Assembly: GCA_958295955.1 (NCBI GenBank)
Contig: OY282420.1
Location: 2,804,435-2,868,434, forward strand
Direction: 5' to 3'
Length of the DNA: 64,000 nucleotides
Source of the DNA: an uncultured Bryobacterales bacterium
Lineage (GTDB): Bacteria > Acidobacteriota > Terriglobia > Bryobacterales > UBA6623
Every line of letters starts with the position of its first letter. Position 1 is the first letter of the stretch. The notes beneath the pieces were generated by a model. It ran no database searches and was not told the origin of the DNA. It saw only the letters and a program-made list of their open reading frames with translations. The position numbers and the translations under genes were made by a program. Below, piece by piece: positions 9,382-17,831 of the stretch.

Positions 9382-10686
9382 TCAATTCCTTTCCTGTCGT
9401 ACGGGCTCGACCCGCAGATGCATGTCTTCGATGGCGACCACGCGCACTTTGCGGCCTTCTTCGATTTTCTCGTCCGCGCGGGCGTTCCACCATTCCCCAT
9501 GAACGAAAACCTTTCCGTCATCGGCGACGGCGGTCTTGGCGACGCCGATTTCGCTGAGCATGGCGCTGTTGCCGCCGGCCATCTTGTAGCGGAACGAGCG
9601 GATGGCCAACTGCAGTAGAAATACGCTGATCAGGGCGAACGGTAGCGTGACCGCAATCGCCGGCCCCCAGCCGATGCGCAATTCCGGAACGTCGGTCTCG
9701 ATGAGAATCACGGCGCCGAGCACCATCGCAATCACGCCGCCGGCGGCGAGAATGCCGTTGGTCGGCGTCATGGCCTCGACCACGAAAAAGACGATCGCCA
9801 GCCCCAGCAGCATGGCGCCGGTCCAATTGATCGGCAGCACGGACAGCGCCATCAGCCCCAGAATCGCCAGGATGCCCCCCAGCACTCCGGGCAAGATCAA
9901 CCCCGGGCTGGAAAACTCGATGTAGATGCCCAATATCCCCAGCACGAGAACGATCAGGGCAACGCTGGGGTTGATCAACGGCAACAGAATCTTCTGGCGC
10001 AGGCTCATTTCCAGCGTGTAAGTTTGCGCCCCTGCGAGTTCGAGAACCTGCTCCTCGCCGTCGAGGCGCACGACGGTCCGGCCGTTCAGTTTTGCGATCA
10101 GGTCGTCCACGTCTTTGGCGATCACCTCGATCAGGTTCGCTTCGAGCGCGTCTTCCTCGGTGAACGATTTGCTTTCGAGAACCGCCTGCTCGGCCAACTC
10201 GCTGTTTCTGCCCCGCTTGTCGGTGATGGCCCGCAAGGATGCGGCGGTGTCGTTCTCGACTTTCTGCTTCATCACCTCGTCCATTTCGCCGCCGATGGCT
10301 AAAACCGGATGCGCCGCGCCGGTGTTCGTGCCCGGAGCCATGGCGGCGACATCGGCCGCTACCAGGATGATGAAGCCGGCCGACGCCGCATGGCCGCCGC
10401 TGGGGGTCACATAGGTAACCACGGGCGTCGGCGAGGCGACGATCGCCTGCACGATCTCCTGCGTCGCCGTGAGCAGGCCGCCGGGCGTGTCGATGCGCAA
10501 GATTACCGCGGCATCGCCGGCGCGGTCGGCTTGTTCCAGCCCTTGGACAATGATCTCGGTCGTCAGCGGATGGACAACCCTGTCCAGGTCGAGCAGCAGG
10601 ACGCGCGGGGGCGCAGCGGGCGCCGGGGCCGCCGCGGCGGCTGACAATACCGCAAGGAAACCGAAAACTCGTCTGTACCGCCGCAT
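9382..10686 (-). CDS. nfeD: NfeD-type membrane serine protease (ClpP-class, long form)
   Basis: 434-residue long-form NfeD. It has a signal peptide, a ClpP-like protease domain (~25-230) with the serine nucleophile in GGHAASAGF and the candidate lysine base in DEVMKQKVEND, then four to five transmembrane helices (~240-370), and a soluble OB-fold C-terminus (~375-434: AVADDGKVFVHGEWWNARAD). In characterised homologues the Ser/Lys dyad cuts the C-terminus of the partner stomatin, whose gene follows here directly. Membrane-bound with the active site outside the cytoplasm. A serine-lysine mechanism is inferred from the family, not shown by the sequence alone. Confidence 0.93.
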   Translation of the reverse strand: MRRYRRVFGFLAVLSAAAAAPAPAAPPRVLLLDLDRVVHPLTTEIIVQGLEQADRAGDAAVILRIDTPGGLLTATQEIVQAIVASPTPVVTYVTPSGGHAASAGFIILVAADVAAMAPGTNTGAAHPVLAIGGEMDEVMKQKVENDTAASLRAITDKRGRNSELAEQAVLESKSFTEEDALEANLIEVIAKDVDDLIAKLNGRTVVRLDGEEQVLELAGAQTYTLEMSLRQKILLPLINPSVALIVLVLGILGIYIEFSSPGLILPGVLGGILAILGLMALSVLPINWTGAMLLGLAIVFFVVEAMTPTNGILAAGGVIAMVLGAVILIETDVPELRIGWGPAIAVTLPFALISVFLLQLAIRSFRYKMAGGNSAMLSEIGVAKTAVADDGKVFVHGEWWNARADEKIEEGRKVRVVAIEDMHLRVEPVRQERN

Positions 10687-10784
10687 CGAGCGAATCGGTT
10701 TTTAGTATAGACCGGATGCCGCCCCGCGGCCATAATGTTATAGCCATAATGTGACAAGGGCCGCGGCGCTCGGCCCCTGACGCC

Positions 10785-10916
10785 ATGCTTTGGTTGCTGC
10801 TGACAATCGGGTCGATCGCCTTGGCCTATGCCCTGCGCTGGGCGGTCGCGGCGGTCTGGACGGCGTTGATCAGCAACCGCTGGAACGCCCTCGACGGCCA
10901 TGACCAGCGCCGTTGA
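10785..10916 (+). CDS. Possible 43-residue small membrane protein
   Basis: A short open frame begins with ATG at 10785 and encodes a strongly hydrophobic N-terminal helix (MLWLLLTIGSIALAYALRWA) followed by a short polar tail (NRWNALDGHDQRR). It fills most of the otherwise empty gap between the divergent start of nfeD and the end of surE. No clear ribosome-binding site is seen. Either a genuine single-pass microprotein or chance; low confidence. Confidence 0.25.
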   Translation: MLWLLLTIGSIALAYALRWAVAAVWTALISNRWNALDGHDQRR

Positions 10917-10942
10917 CGGCAAATATCCCGCCGGCCGAAGCG

Positions 10943-11653
10943 CTACGGCAACTCCAATCGGCTCAGCGAGATGCCGCCCCCGAAACAGACATCCACGTCG
11001 GAACCCTCGCTGCGCGCCCGCTGCCGATAGCGGCCGGAGTAAGCGTATCCCCCGTTGGCGGAGCGGTAGGCCAATTGCAGGGGAGAAGTATCGACGCGGC
11101 ACTCGATCACGGGCGGCGGCGGCGGGCTCGCTTCCGGCGGACACGGCAGGTTGACGTTCCAGAAAACGCCCGGCGGCGCCGGACGCGCAAGAATATCCGC
11201 GAGAATCGGCCGGAGCCAAGCGCTCGCGCGCCGCCAGTCTTCGGGCGTCAGCAGCCGGTCGTGGTAGTACGAGACCGCAATCGCCGGCAGACCGTGTATC
11301 GCCGCCTCGCGGGCGGCGGCGACGGTCCCCGAGTAGTAGATGTCCACGCCCAGGTTCCCGCCGGCATTGATGCCCGCCAAGACCCAATCGATGCGCTCGC
11401 GAAAATCGTGCAGCGCCACGCGCACGCAATCGGCGGGCAGCGCGTCCACGACCACCTCGTTCTCGCTGCGCCGGGAGACCTGAAACTGCCGGTCGGTCGT
11501 GGTGGCGTGGCCCACCCCCGAGCGTTGATCGGCGGGCGCCACGGTCAGCGCGCCCGCGGCGCCCGCGATGCTGTCGGCGAGCGCGCGCAGCCCCGCGGCG
11601 TCGATGCCGTCGTCGTTGGTGAGCAGGAAACGGGTCTCGGAAAGCGCCGGCAC
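10943..11653 (-). CDS. surE: 5'/3'-nucleotidase SurE
   Basis: 236 residues. SurE is a metal-dependent phosphatase that removes phosphate from nucleoside monophosphates and is linked to stationary-phase survival. The signature metal-binding NDDG lies at residues 13-16 (FLLTNDDGIDAAG), then DQRSGVGHATTTDR with the conserved Ser, and AGINAGGNLGVDIYYSGTV. Start is GTG at 11653 (MPALSETRF). The C-terminal third is shorter and more Pro-rich than usual (PPEASPPPPPVIE). It begins 14 bases after the stop of the upstream nucleotide-sugar gene, so the two are probably co-transcribed. Confidence 0.93.
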   Translation of the reverse strand: MPALSETRFLLTNDDGIDAAGLRALADSIAGAAGALTVAPADQRSGVGHATTTDRQFQVSRRSENEVVVDALPADCVRVALHDFRERIDWVLAGINAGGNLGVDIYYSGTVAAAREAAIHGLPAIAVSYYHDRLLTPEDWRRASAWLRPILADILARPAPPGVFWNVNLPCPPEASPPPPPVIECRVDTSPLQLAYRSANGGYAYSGRYRQRARSEGSDVDVCFGGGISLSRLELP

Positions 11654-11667
11654 AAGCCCATTTTCGC

Positions 11668-12609
11668 TCAGGCGAGCGTCAGCTCCCGCGACTGAAAGTA
11701 ACGGATCGTTTCGCCCAAGCCTTCCGCCAATGAAACGGTCGGCCGCCAGCCGAGCACGCGCTTCGCTTTCGAGATGTCCGGCCGGCGCCGCAGCGGATCG
11801 TCTTCGGGCAACTCGTGAAATTCAATGGCGCACGCAGAGCCGACGATTTCCTGGATGCGCCGCGCAAAATCGAGAACCGTCAGTTCCTCGGAACCGCCGA
11901 TGTTGACGGGAAAATGCTCGCCGCTCGCGATCAGCCGGGCAATCCCTTGCACCACGTCGGATACGTAGCAGAAACTGCGCGTCTGCGAGCCGTCGCCGAA
12001 AACCGTAAGCGCCCGCCCTTGCAGCGCCTGGGCGAGGAAGGCCGGCACGACGCGCCCGTCGTCTAGCTTCATGCGCGGCCCGTAGGTATTGAAGAGCCTG
12101 GCCAAATGCGTATTGACGCCGTACTCGCGGTGATAGGCCATCGTCAGCGCCTCGGCGAAACGCTTCGCTTCGTCGTACACCGACCGCGGGCCGACGGGGT
12201 TCACGTTGCCCCAATATCCCTCGTGTTGGGGATGCTCCAACGGGTCGCCGTAACATTCCGACGTCGAGGCATGCAAAAACGCCGCCCCGTCGCGCCGGGC
12301 GATATCGAGCATGTTCTGCGTTCCGGTCGAGTTGACCGCCAAGGTCTCGAGCGGCGCCCGCAGGTAATCCATCGGGCTGGCCGGCGACGCCAGGTGCAAG
12401 ACGTAGTCGAATTTTCCGGGCGGCGCGAACGGCGCGCACACGTCGTGCTCGAGAAACCGGAACCGCGAATTGCCGTTCAAATGGGCAATGTTGTCCCGGC
12501 GCCCCGTGGAGAGATTGTCCACGGCCGTAACCTCGCAGCCGGCGGCCAGCCAGTGGTCGCACAGATGAGAACCGATAAATCCGGCGCCGCCGGATACAAG
12601 CACTCGCAA
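11668..12609 (-). CDS. UDP-glucuronate decarboxylase-like NAD-dependent epimerase/dehydratase
   Basis: Extended short-chain dehydrogenase that probably converts UDP-glucuronate to UDP-xylose for cell-surface polysaccharide. Motifs: NAD-binding GGAGFIGS (residues 7-14), VDNLSTG, the catalytic Ser region STSECYGDP, YDEAK (Tyr145, Lys149), LFNTYGPRM, and DGSQTRSFCYVSDVVQG as in UXS enzymes. The frame is open for 114 codons upstream, but the Rossmann fold begins at once after a TTG codon at 12609, which has AGAAGGGA about nine bases before it, so TTG is chosen; that gives 313 residues, the normal length. The gene is divergent from the enolase-superfamily gene. Confidence 0.88.
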   Translation of the reverse strand: MRVLVSGGAGFIGSHLCDHWLAAGCEVTAVDNLSTGRRDNIAHLNGNSRFRFLEHDVCAPFAPPGKFDYVLHLASPASPMDYLRAPLETLAVNSTGTQNMLDIARRDGAAFLHASTSECYGDPLEHPQHEGYWGNVNPVGPRSVYDEAKRFAEALTMAYHREYGVNTHLARLFNTYGPRMKLDDGRVVPAFLAQALQGRALTVFGDGSQTRSFCYVSDVVQGIARLIASGEHFPVNIGGSEELTVLDFARRIQEIVGSACAIEFHELPEDDPLRRRPDISKAKRVLGWRPTVSLAEGLGETIRYFQSRELTLA

Positions 12610-12769
12610 CGGCTTCCGTCCCTTCTCCCGACCGCGGGAAGCGCCCGGCTCCGGGGGCAAGACGGGCAACCTTCCATTCAACCACAGCAAACGCTCGGCG
12701 CCCCGACTTGCGCTTGCCGTGCGCCGCGCGAAACGATAAAGACGCGCAACATCGCAAGGAGGCGCAACG

Positions 12770-14131
12770 ATGGATCGACGCAACGCATTCAAATGGATCG
12801 CCGGCGCCGGGCTTGCCGCTCTGCCCGCAGCCCGCGCCCGCCCCGTCCCGCAGGAGGCGCAAGCCCGCCGCGGCCTGCCCGAGTTGAAAATCACCGACGT
12901 GAAAACGATTCTGACCGCGCCGCCCGGCTTGCCCCGCACGGTCATCGTCAAGGTTGAGACCAGCGAGCCGGGTCTGCACGGCTACGGCTGCGCCACCTTC
13001 ACCCAACGCGCGAGGGCCGTGGTCACCGCGGTGGACGAGTTCCTGCGCCCGTTTCTCAAGGGTAAAAACCCCGACCATATCGAGGACATCTGGCAGACGA
13101 TGTACGTCAGCTCGTACTGGCGGAACGGCCCCGTGCTGAACAACGCCATGAGCGGGGTCGATCAGGCGCTGTGGGACATCAAGGGCAAACGCGCCAACAT
13201 GCCGGTCTATGCGCTGCTGGGCGGCAAGGCGCGCAACGGCGCCGACGTTTACCGCCACGCTTCCGGCTCGACTCCCGAGGCGGTCGAGGAAATGGCCCGC
13301 GGCTACATCGCGGAAGGCGTGCGGCATATCCGTATCCAGGTTGCCGTCGAAGGCAACGCCAACTACGGCGCGCGGTTCGCCGGCAACCGCGCCGGCGGTT
13401 TCCTGGACGCCCCGTCGGGCGGCGCTCACGCCGAACGCATGTACGAGCCGACCCCGTACCTGCTCAGCGTCCCCAAGCTCTTCGCGCACATGCGCAAGAA
13501 CCTGGGCGAGCGCATCGAGTTGCTGCACGACGTCCACGAGCGCATCGACAACGCGCAAGCGATGTGGCTGCTCAAGCGCGTCGAAGAATACAGGCCGTTT
13601 TTTATCGAAGACCCCGTCTCTCCCGAACAGATCGGCTACTTCCGCCACATGCGCTCGCAGACGACGACCGCCGTTGCCATGGGCGAGTTGTTCAACTCCC
13701 CGCACGAGTTCACCGGTTTGATCGCCGAGCGCCTGATCGACTTCATCCGCGTCCACATCTCGCAGATCGGGGGGCTCACTCCGGCGCGCAAACTCGCCGC
13801 GTTAGCCGAATGGTTCGGCGTGCGCACGGCCTGGCACGGACCGGGCGACACGTCTCCGGTCGGCCACTTGGCGAACATCGCGCTCGACGTGAGTTGCTAC
13901 AACTTCGGCATTCAGGAAGGCCGCACTTGGCCCGACTCCGTGCAGGAGGTCTTTCAAGGCTGCCCGCGTCTCGAAAACGGATTCTTCTTCCCCAACGAGG
14001 CGCCGGGCTGGGGCCTGGAGATCGACGAAGAACTCGCCGCAAAATACGACGTCGACTCCCGTTACGACGAGCCGTTCGATTATCACTGGGGAACGACCCG
14101 CCGCCGCGACGGCTCGATTATCCGCCCTTGA
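12770..14131 (+). CDS. Exported mandelate racemase/enolase-superfamily protein, mannonate dehydratase (ManD/RspA)-like
   Basis: 453 residues. After a twin-arginine-like leader (DRRNAFKWIAGAGLAALPAA; the second residue of the usual motif is relaxed) comes an enolase-superfamily fold closest in pattern to D-mannonate/D-altronate dehydratases: VLNNAMSGVDQALWDIKGK, LLGGKARNGADVYRHASGS, the metal-ligand region HDVHERI, FFIEDPVSPEQ, and the third ligand GELFNSP, then TAWHGPGDTSPVGH. Acid sugar dehydration is the likely chemistry; the exact substrate cannot be told. Exported members sit in polysaccharide-degrading bacteria. An A/G-rich GGAGG lies eight bases before the ATG. Confidence 0.85.
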   Translation: MDRRNAFKWIAGAGLAALPAARARPVPQEAQARRGLPELKITDVKTILTAPPGLPRTVIVKVETSEPGLHGYGCATFTQRARAVVTAVDEFLRPFLKGKNPDHIEDIWQTMYVSSYWRNGPVLNNAMSGVDQALWDIKGKRANMPVYALLGGKARNGADVYRHASGSTPEAVEEMARGYIAEGVRHIRIQVAVEGNANYGARFAGNRAGGFLDAPSGGAHAERMYEPTPYLLSVPKLFAHMRKNLGERIELLHDVHERIDNAQAMWLLKRVEEYRPFFIEDPVSPEQIGYFRHMRSQTTTAVAMGELFNSPHEFTGLIAERLIDFIRVHISQIGGLTPARKLAALAEWFGVRTAWHGPGDTSPVGHLANIALDVSCYNFGIQEGRTWPDSVQEVFQGCPRLENGFFFPNEAPGWGLEIDEELAAKYDVDSRYDEPFDYHWGTTRRRDGSIIRP

Positions 14132-14140
14132 AGGCTCGGG

Positions 14141-14188
14141 CCGGTGGATAGTGAATAGTGAGTAGCAAAAACCGCTCGGCCGCGCCGC
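14141..14188. repeat. Short interspersed repeat, copy A (heptamer array plus GC-rich tail)
   Basis: Between the convergent ends of the dehydratase and DUF4340 genes. It consists of GGCCGGT-like lead-in, three imperfect 7-base units (TGGATAG, TGAATAG, TGAGTAG), then GCAAAAACCGCT and a GC-rich end. The same layout recurs at 34251-34301, and more weakly at 27953-27994 and 28986-29028. Confidence 0.6.
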
Positions 14189-15565
14189 TCAGTTCTCCGG
14201 TTCCGGCGCTTGCTGCTCGGCGTCTTCGTCCGCTTCGTCTTCGGCGGGTTTCAGGATGTCTTCCAGCGCGCGCCGAATATCCTCGGCCGGAGCCTTTTCG
14301 ACTTCGTAAATCGAAGGCTCGCCGGCGCGGGCCGCGTAAACCCGTTCTGCTTCAGGCGAAGAAATAACCGCTTTCTCGGGCTCGGCATCTTCGCCGGAGG
14401 GAGTGACCTCCGCTTCGATGGCCGGGGCGTCCAAACCGTACCGTGCCCGATCGGAGGCGTTGTCGGACGGGAATTCCACGGCGGCCAGATTCCTCAGCCC
14501 GTCGAGCAGGATTTGCACTTTTTCGCCCGCCAACTCGCGGCCGCCGCCGGAACGCAACAGCCATTTGTCGTCTTCCTTGGCGATCTCCACGGCGTTCGCG
14601 CCGTCGCGGACTTCGACCCTTGCCGGATCTGCAAATCCGAAATCGAAAATCTTCTTGTTGCGAAAATCGTTGACCGGCTTGTCGAAACTTTCCGCCAGAG
14701 TGGATGAAACTTCGTAAACGCCGTCCTGATCCGTGCTCTTGGCGTAGTAGGTATCGCCGTCTTGGGCCAGGGTCAACTCGTGCGCGCCGGCGTCGTCGAC
14801 GATCTCGACGACCGCCAGAGGCCGCCGGAAACTATAGCCGCCGCCGGATTCCTCTGCGGCGAGCACGGCGGTCATCTCCGCGGTCCGCGCCGCGCGGACG
14901 AGATCGCCGACGGTAAAATTGTCGGCGCGAAGCGGCTTGGGTTTGAGAATCCGCCAATCGTCGCCGCTTTTGCCGAACTCGATTTCCCGGCCGCCGGCGC
15001 GCACGACGACCCGCGCGATCTTGTCGTCGTCCACTTGAAGCAATTTCTTTTCGCGCAGATCGAAAATCTCTTTCTCGAACGACGATTTGTTGTAGCTGTA
15101 AACGGTAAACAGCCGCGGATCGCCCTTGAGCCGCGCGAAGACGCCCGAGCCGGTGGGGGTTTCCTTGCCGAACCAGACCTCGCCGCCTTCGCCTTCCTTG
15201 AGCTTGTAAGCGACTTTCAATGCGGGGTCTTCCAGCGCGTAGGGCGACCAGTCGCTTACGTTCTCAGAAACCACGCGGTCGGCGTTGAGCGAAGCCAGAC
15301 TGGTAATCATGAACCCGATCGAAGAATCGTCGGCCGGGACGCCGATGCCGGCGCCGAAGCCCCATGCGCCGTCTTCCCCGCGGACGACCGTGACGGTATC
15401 GCGGCCCGTCCGCGTGACGGCGACTTCCTGCACCGTCTCTTCCTCGATCTTGACGATCGTCGGCGTCTCGTCTTCATCGGGCGGCGGATTCTCGCGCGTG
15501 TACCAAACGGCGCCGCCCAGCGCCGCCAGCACTGCAACGGCGAGCAATAACGGATTCGCTTTCAT
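14189..15565 (-). CDS. DUF4340-domain membrane-anchored protein of a Gld-like ABC exporter operon
   Basis: 458 residues. One N-terminal transmembrane helix (LLLAVAVLAALGGAVWYT), then a periplasmic part with repeated beta modules (VQEVAVTRTGRDTVTVVRGE, VARVVVRAGGREIEFGKSGD) characteristic of DUF4340, and an acidic C-terminal tail (DEADEDAEQQAPEPEN). DUF4340 proteins are usually encoded last in operons with a GldA-type ATPase, GldF-type permease and GldG-like protein, exactly as here (31-base gap). Molecular role not established; the family is thought to be an accessory extracytoplasmic subunit. Confidence 0.85.
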   Translation of the reverse strand: MKANPLLLAVAVLAALGGAVWYTRENPPPDEDETPTIVKIEEETVQEVAVTRTGRDTVTVVRGEDGAWGFGAGIGVPADDSSIGFMITSLASLNADRVVSENVSDWSPYALEDPALKVAYKLKEGEGGEVWFGKETPTGSGVFARLKGDPRLFTVYSYNKSSFEKEIFDLREKKLLQVDDDKIARVVVRAGGREIEFGKSGDDWRILKPKPLRADNFTVGDLVRAARTAEMTAVLAAEESGGGYSFRRPLAVVEIVDDAGAHELTLAQDGDTYYAKSTDQDGVYEVSSTLAESFDKPVNDFRNKKIFDFGFADPARVEVRDGANAVEIAKEDDKWLLRSGGGRELAGEKVQILLDGLRNLAAVEFPSDNASDRARYGLDAPAIEAEVTPSGEDAEPEKAVISSPEAERVYAARAGEPSIYEVEKAPAEDIRRALEDILKPAEDEADEDAEQQAPEPEN

Positions 15566-15596
15566 GGCAACATCTCCGCAATATGTTCGCGGCGGG

Positions 15597-17042
15597 CTAG
15601 CGGCGGCCCCACCAGTTCCACACGCCGACGACGATAATCACCATAGGCAGGAGCATCAGACTGAACAGAAAAATGCGCCGCATCTGGGCTTCGCTTAGAT
15701 CGAGCGGCGTGTTTTCCGGGTCTTTGGGACGAATCGAAATCAGGTCTTCGTCGGAACTGAGCCAGTTCAACATATTGAGGAACAGGTCATAGTTGCCGCC
15801 GCGGCCGAGACCGTAGTTGCTGCTGAAACGCGAGGAGCCGATGACCACGATGCGGCCTTCGCGCTCTTCGACATCGGCGTCGATCGTTTCCGGTTGGTCT
15901 TCGCCGTCCTCCGGTTCGGCGGCGTGTTGGGGAACGTCGTATGTTCCCGCGACCGCCAGATTGATCGGCCCCGGCGTTTCCGCCGCGTCGTTGCGGATCA
16001 AGACGCCTTCGGAATCGGTGGCGAACGAGGTTGTGGCGAAGCTCTCGTCGGACGTCCGGAACAAGTCTTCAACGTCCCATCCATCGGGCGCGTCTTCAGC
16101 TCGCTCGACGCTGCGGGAGGCCGGGAACAACGTGGCGACGTTGCTCATCGCCGACACGATAGGATGCGTTTCGTACTCGGCGACCATCGGCGTCAAGGGG
16201 CCGCCGCCGAAGAGTTGGCCGATGGGCGACCGGTCGATCACGATGTCGTCGTTGACCGTGACGCCCCAGCGGGCCGCCAGATCGACCAGCTCGGGGCTCG
16301 ACGGCTTGCGTCTGCCGTTGGCGTCCGGCAGCGCCGGATTCAACATCAACAGCGCCCTCCCGCCGCCTTCGACATAATTGGCCAGGGCTGCCGTTTCCGG
16401 CTCGAAATAACCGGTGGAGGGACCCGCAACGATCAGCAGCGTGCAATTGCCGGGGACGCTCCCGGAAGCCAACGAAACGTCCTCGTAGTTGTAGTTGGCG
16501 TCTTCGACGGCCGTGCGGGCATTCGAAAAACCGTCGCGGCCGGTATCTTCGCTCGCCGCTTCGCCGTGGCCGGTGGCCACGCACGCGGTCTTGTCCTGCC
16601 CTTTCAGCGCAGTAATGATCGCGTTGGTAATTTCCTCTTCCGTCGTCGCCGAAACTTCCTTTCGATTGCCGCCGATATCGAGCACCAATGTGCCGTAGCT
16701 GCGCACGTTCATGGCTTCGGTCTTCAGCGGATCTTCGTCGGGGTCGATGTACTCGACCTTGACCCGGCTCGAGGCGTTCTCGTAGCGCACCAGCATGTCC
16801 TTCGCGCCAAGGAAGTTCGTCTTGCGGTCGAAGTAGAACATGTTGACGTCGCGGTCGAGATCGCCGAGTATCTTGTGCGTTTGAGCGGACAGACTGTAGA
16901 GCTTCTGCGCCGTCGAGTCGTAGGTGCGGTTGTATTGACTCGCCAGCCAGTTCACCGCGCCCAGGATCGCCAGGAACACCAGGACGTAGGCGGCGGCATA
17001 GCTGCCGGATTTCATCTGTCTGGAGCGGAGTGCTTCGATCAT
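15597..17042 (-). CDS. GldG-like ABC-transporter auxiliary protein
   Basis: 481 residues. A transmembrane helix near the N-terminus (residues ~17-34, AAAYVLVFLAILGAVNWLA), a large extracytoplasmic domain resembling the ABC_transp_aux/GldG family (YDSTAQKLYSLSAQTHKILG at the start; LLIVAGPSTGYFEPETAALA, a typical segment with an NYVEGGG turn), and a C-terminal transmembrane helix followed by WNWWGRR. The gene starts 12 bases after the permease stop and is followed by the DUF4340 gene. In Bacteroidota the homologous trio supports gliding and secretion; elsewhere the cargo is unknown. Confidence 0.88.
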   Translation of the reverse strand: MIEALRSRQMKSGSYAAAYVLVFLAILGAVNWLASQYNRTYDSTAQKLYSLSAQTHKILGDLDRDVNMFYFDRKTNFLGAKDMLVRYENASSRVKVEYIDPDEDPLKTEAMNVRSYGTLVLDIGGNRKEVSATTEEEITNAIITALKGQDKTACVATGHGEAASEDTGRDGFSNARTAVEDANYNYEDVSLASGSVPGNCTLLIVAGPSTGYFEPETAALANYVEGGGRALLMLNPALPDANGRRKPSSPELVDLAARWGVTVNDDIVIDRSPIGQLFGGGPLTPMVAEYETHPIVSAMSNVATLFPASRSVERAEDAPDGWDVEDLFRTSDESFATTSFATDSEGVLIRNDAAETPGPINLAVAGTYDVPQHAAEPEDGEDQPETIDADVEEREGRIVVIGSSRFSSNYGLGRGGNYDLFLNMLNWLSSDEDLISIRPKDPENTPLDLSEAQMRRIFLFSLMLLPMVIIVVGVWNWWGRR

Positions 17043-17054
17043 TGCTTGAACTCC

Positions 17055-17831
17055 TTACGCTCTCCAGCGCAGCGATTCGAGCGAACGCTTGCTGAGAAAC
17101 AGACCGAGCGCGATTGCGCTGACGTAGTAGGCGACATCCTTCAATTCGATGACGCCTTTCGAAAATTGCTCGAAGTGCGGCGACAGCGCGAGAAATTCGC
17201 AGATCTCGCTCAGCGTGGAGTTGCTGAACGAGGTCGCCCAGTTGAGCACCCACAGCAGCAGCAGGAACCCGAAGGTCAGCGCCCCGGCGACGATCTGGTT
17301 CTTGGTCAGCGTGGAGAGGAAGGCGCCGGCGGCAATCATCGCTCCGCCCATCAGCACGAGGCCCAGCAGGGCGACCAGCATCGGCCGCCAGTCGGGCGTC
17401 GTGTAGAAGAACAGGATCGACAGGTTGGCCGCCGCGACGAGCAGCATCGCGCAGAACAGCAGCATGGCCCCGAGCCACTTGCCGGCGATGATTTCGTAGT
17501 CCTTCACCGGCGACGTCAGCAGCAATTCGATCGTGCCGCTGCGCTTTTCTTCGGCGAAGAGGCGCATGGTGATCATCGGCGTGAGAAAGAGCAGCACGAT
17601 GGTCATGTTGCCCAGCGACGGCGCGACGACGAATTGATTGATGTTGAGCGGAGGCATGCCCATGCCGCCCCCCTGCATGGCGGCCTGGGCGCTGAACTGC
17701 GCGAAGTAGGCCAGTCCGGTCGAGAAGAAATAGCCGAAGATCGCGGCGAACATCGCCAGCACGATGTAGGCGATCGGCGAGCTGAAGTACACCTTGAATT
17801 CGCGCATGGCGATGGTCAGTACGTTTTTCAT
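17055..17831 (-). CDS. ABC-2 type permease (GldF-like)
   Basis: 258-residue integral membrane permease with six hydrophobic segments. Diagnostic stretches are MREFKVYFSSPIAYIVLAMF at the start, LTPMITMRLFAEEKRSGTIE and LLLTSPVKDYEIIAGKWLGA, which is the conserved ABC-2 family block. Start ATG at 17831 overlaps the stop of the ATPase gene as ATGA, indicating translational coupling. With the ATPase it forms an exporter of unknown substrate. Confidence 0.92.
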   Translation of the reverse strand: MKNVLTIAMREFKVYFSSPIAYIVLAMFAAIFGYFFSTGLAYFAQFSAQAAMQGGGMGMPPLNINQFVVAPSLGNMTIVLLFLTPMITMRLFAEEKRSGTIELLLTSPVKDYEIIAGKWLGAMLLFCAMLLVAAANLSILFFYTTPDWRPMLVALLGLVLMGGAMIAAGAFLSTLTKNQIVAGALTFGFLLLLWVLNWATSFSNSTLSEICEFLALSPHFEQFSKGVIELKDVAYYVSAIALGLFLSKRSLESLRWRA

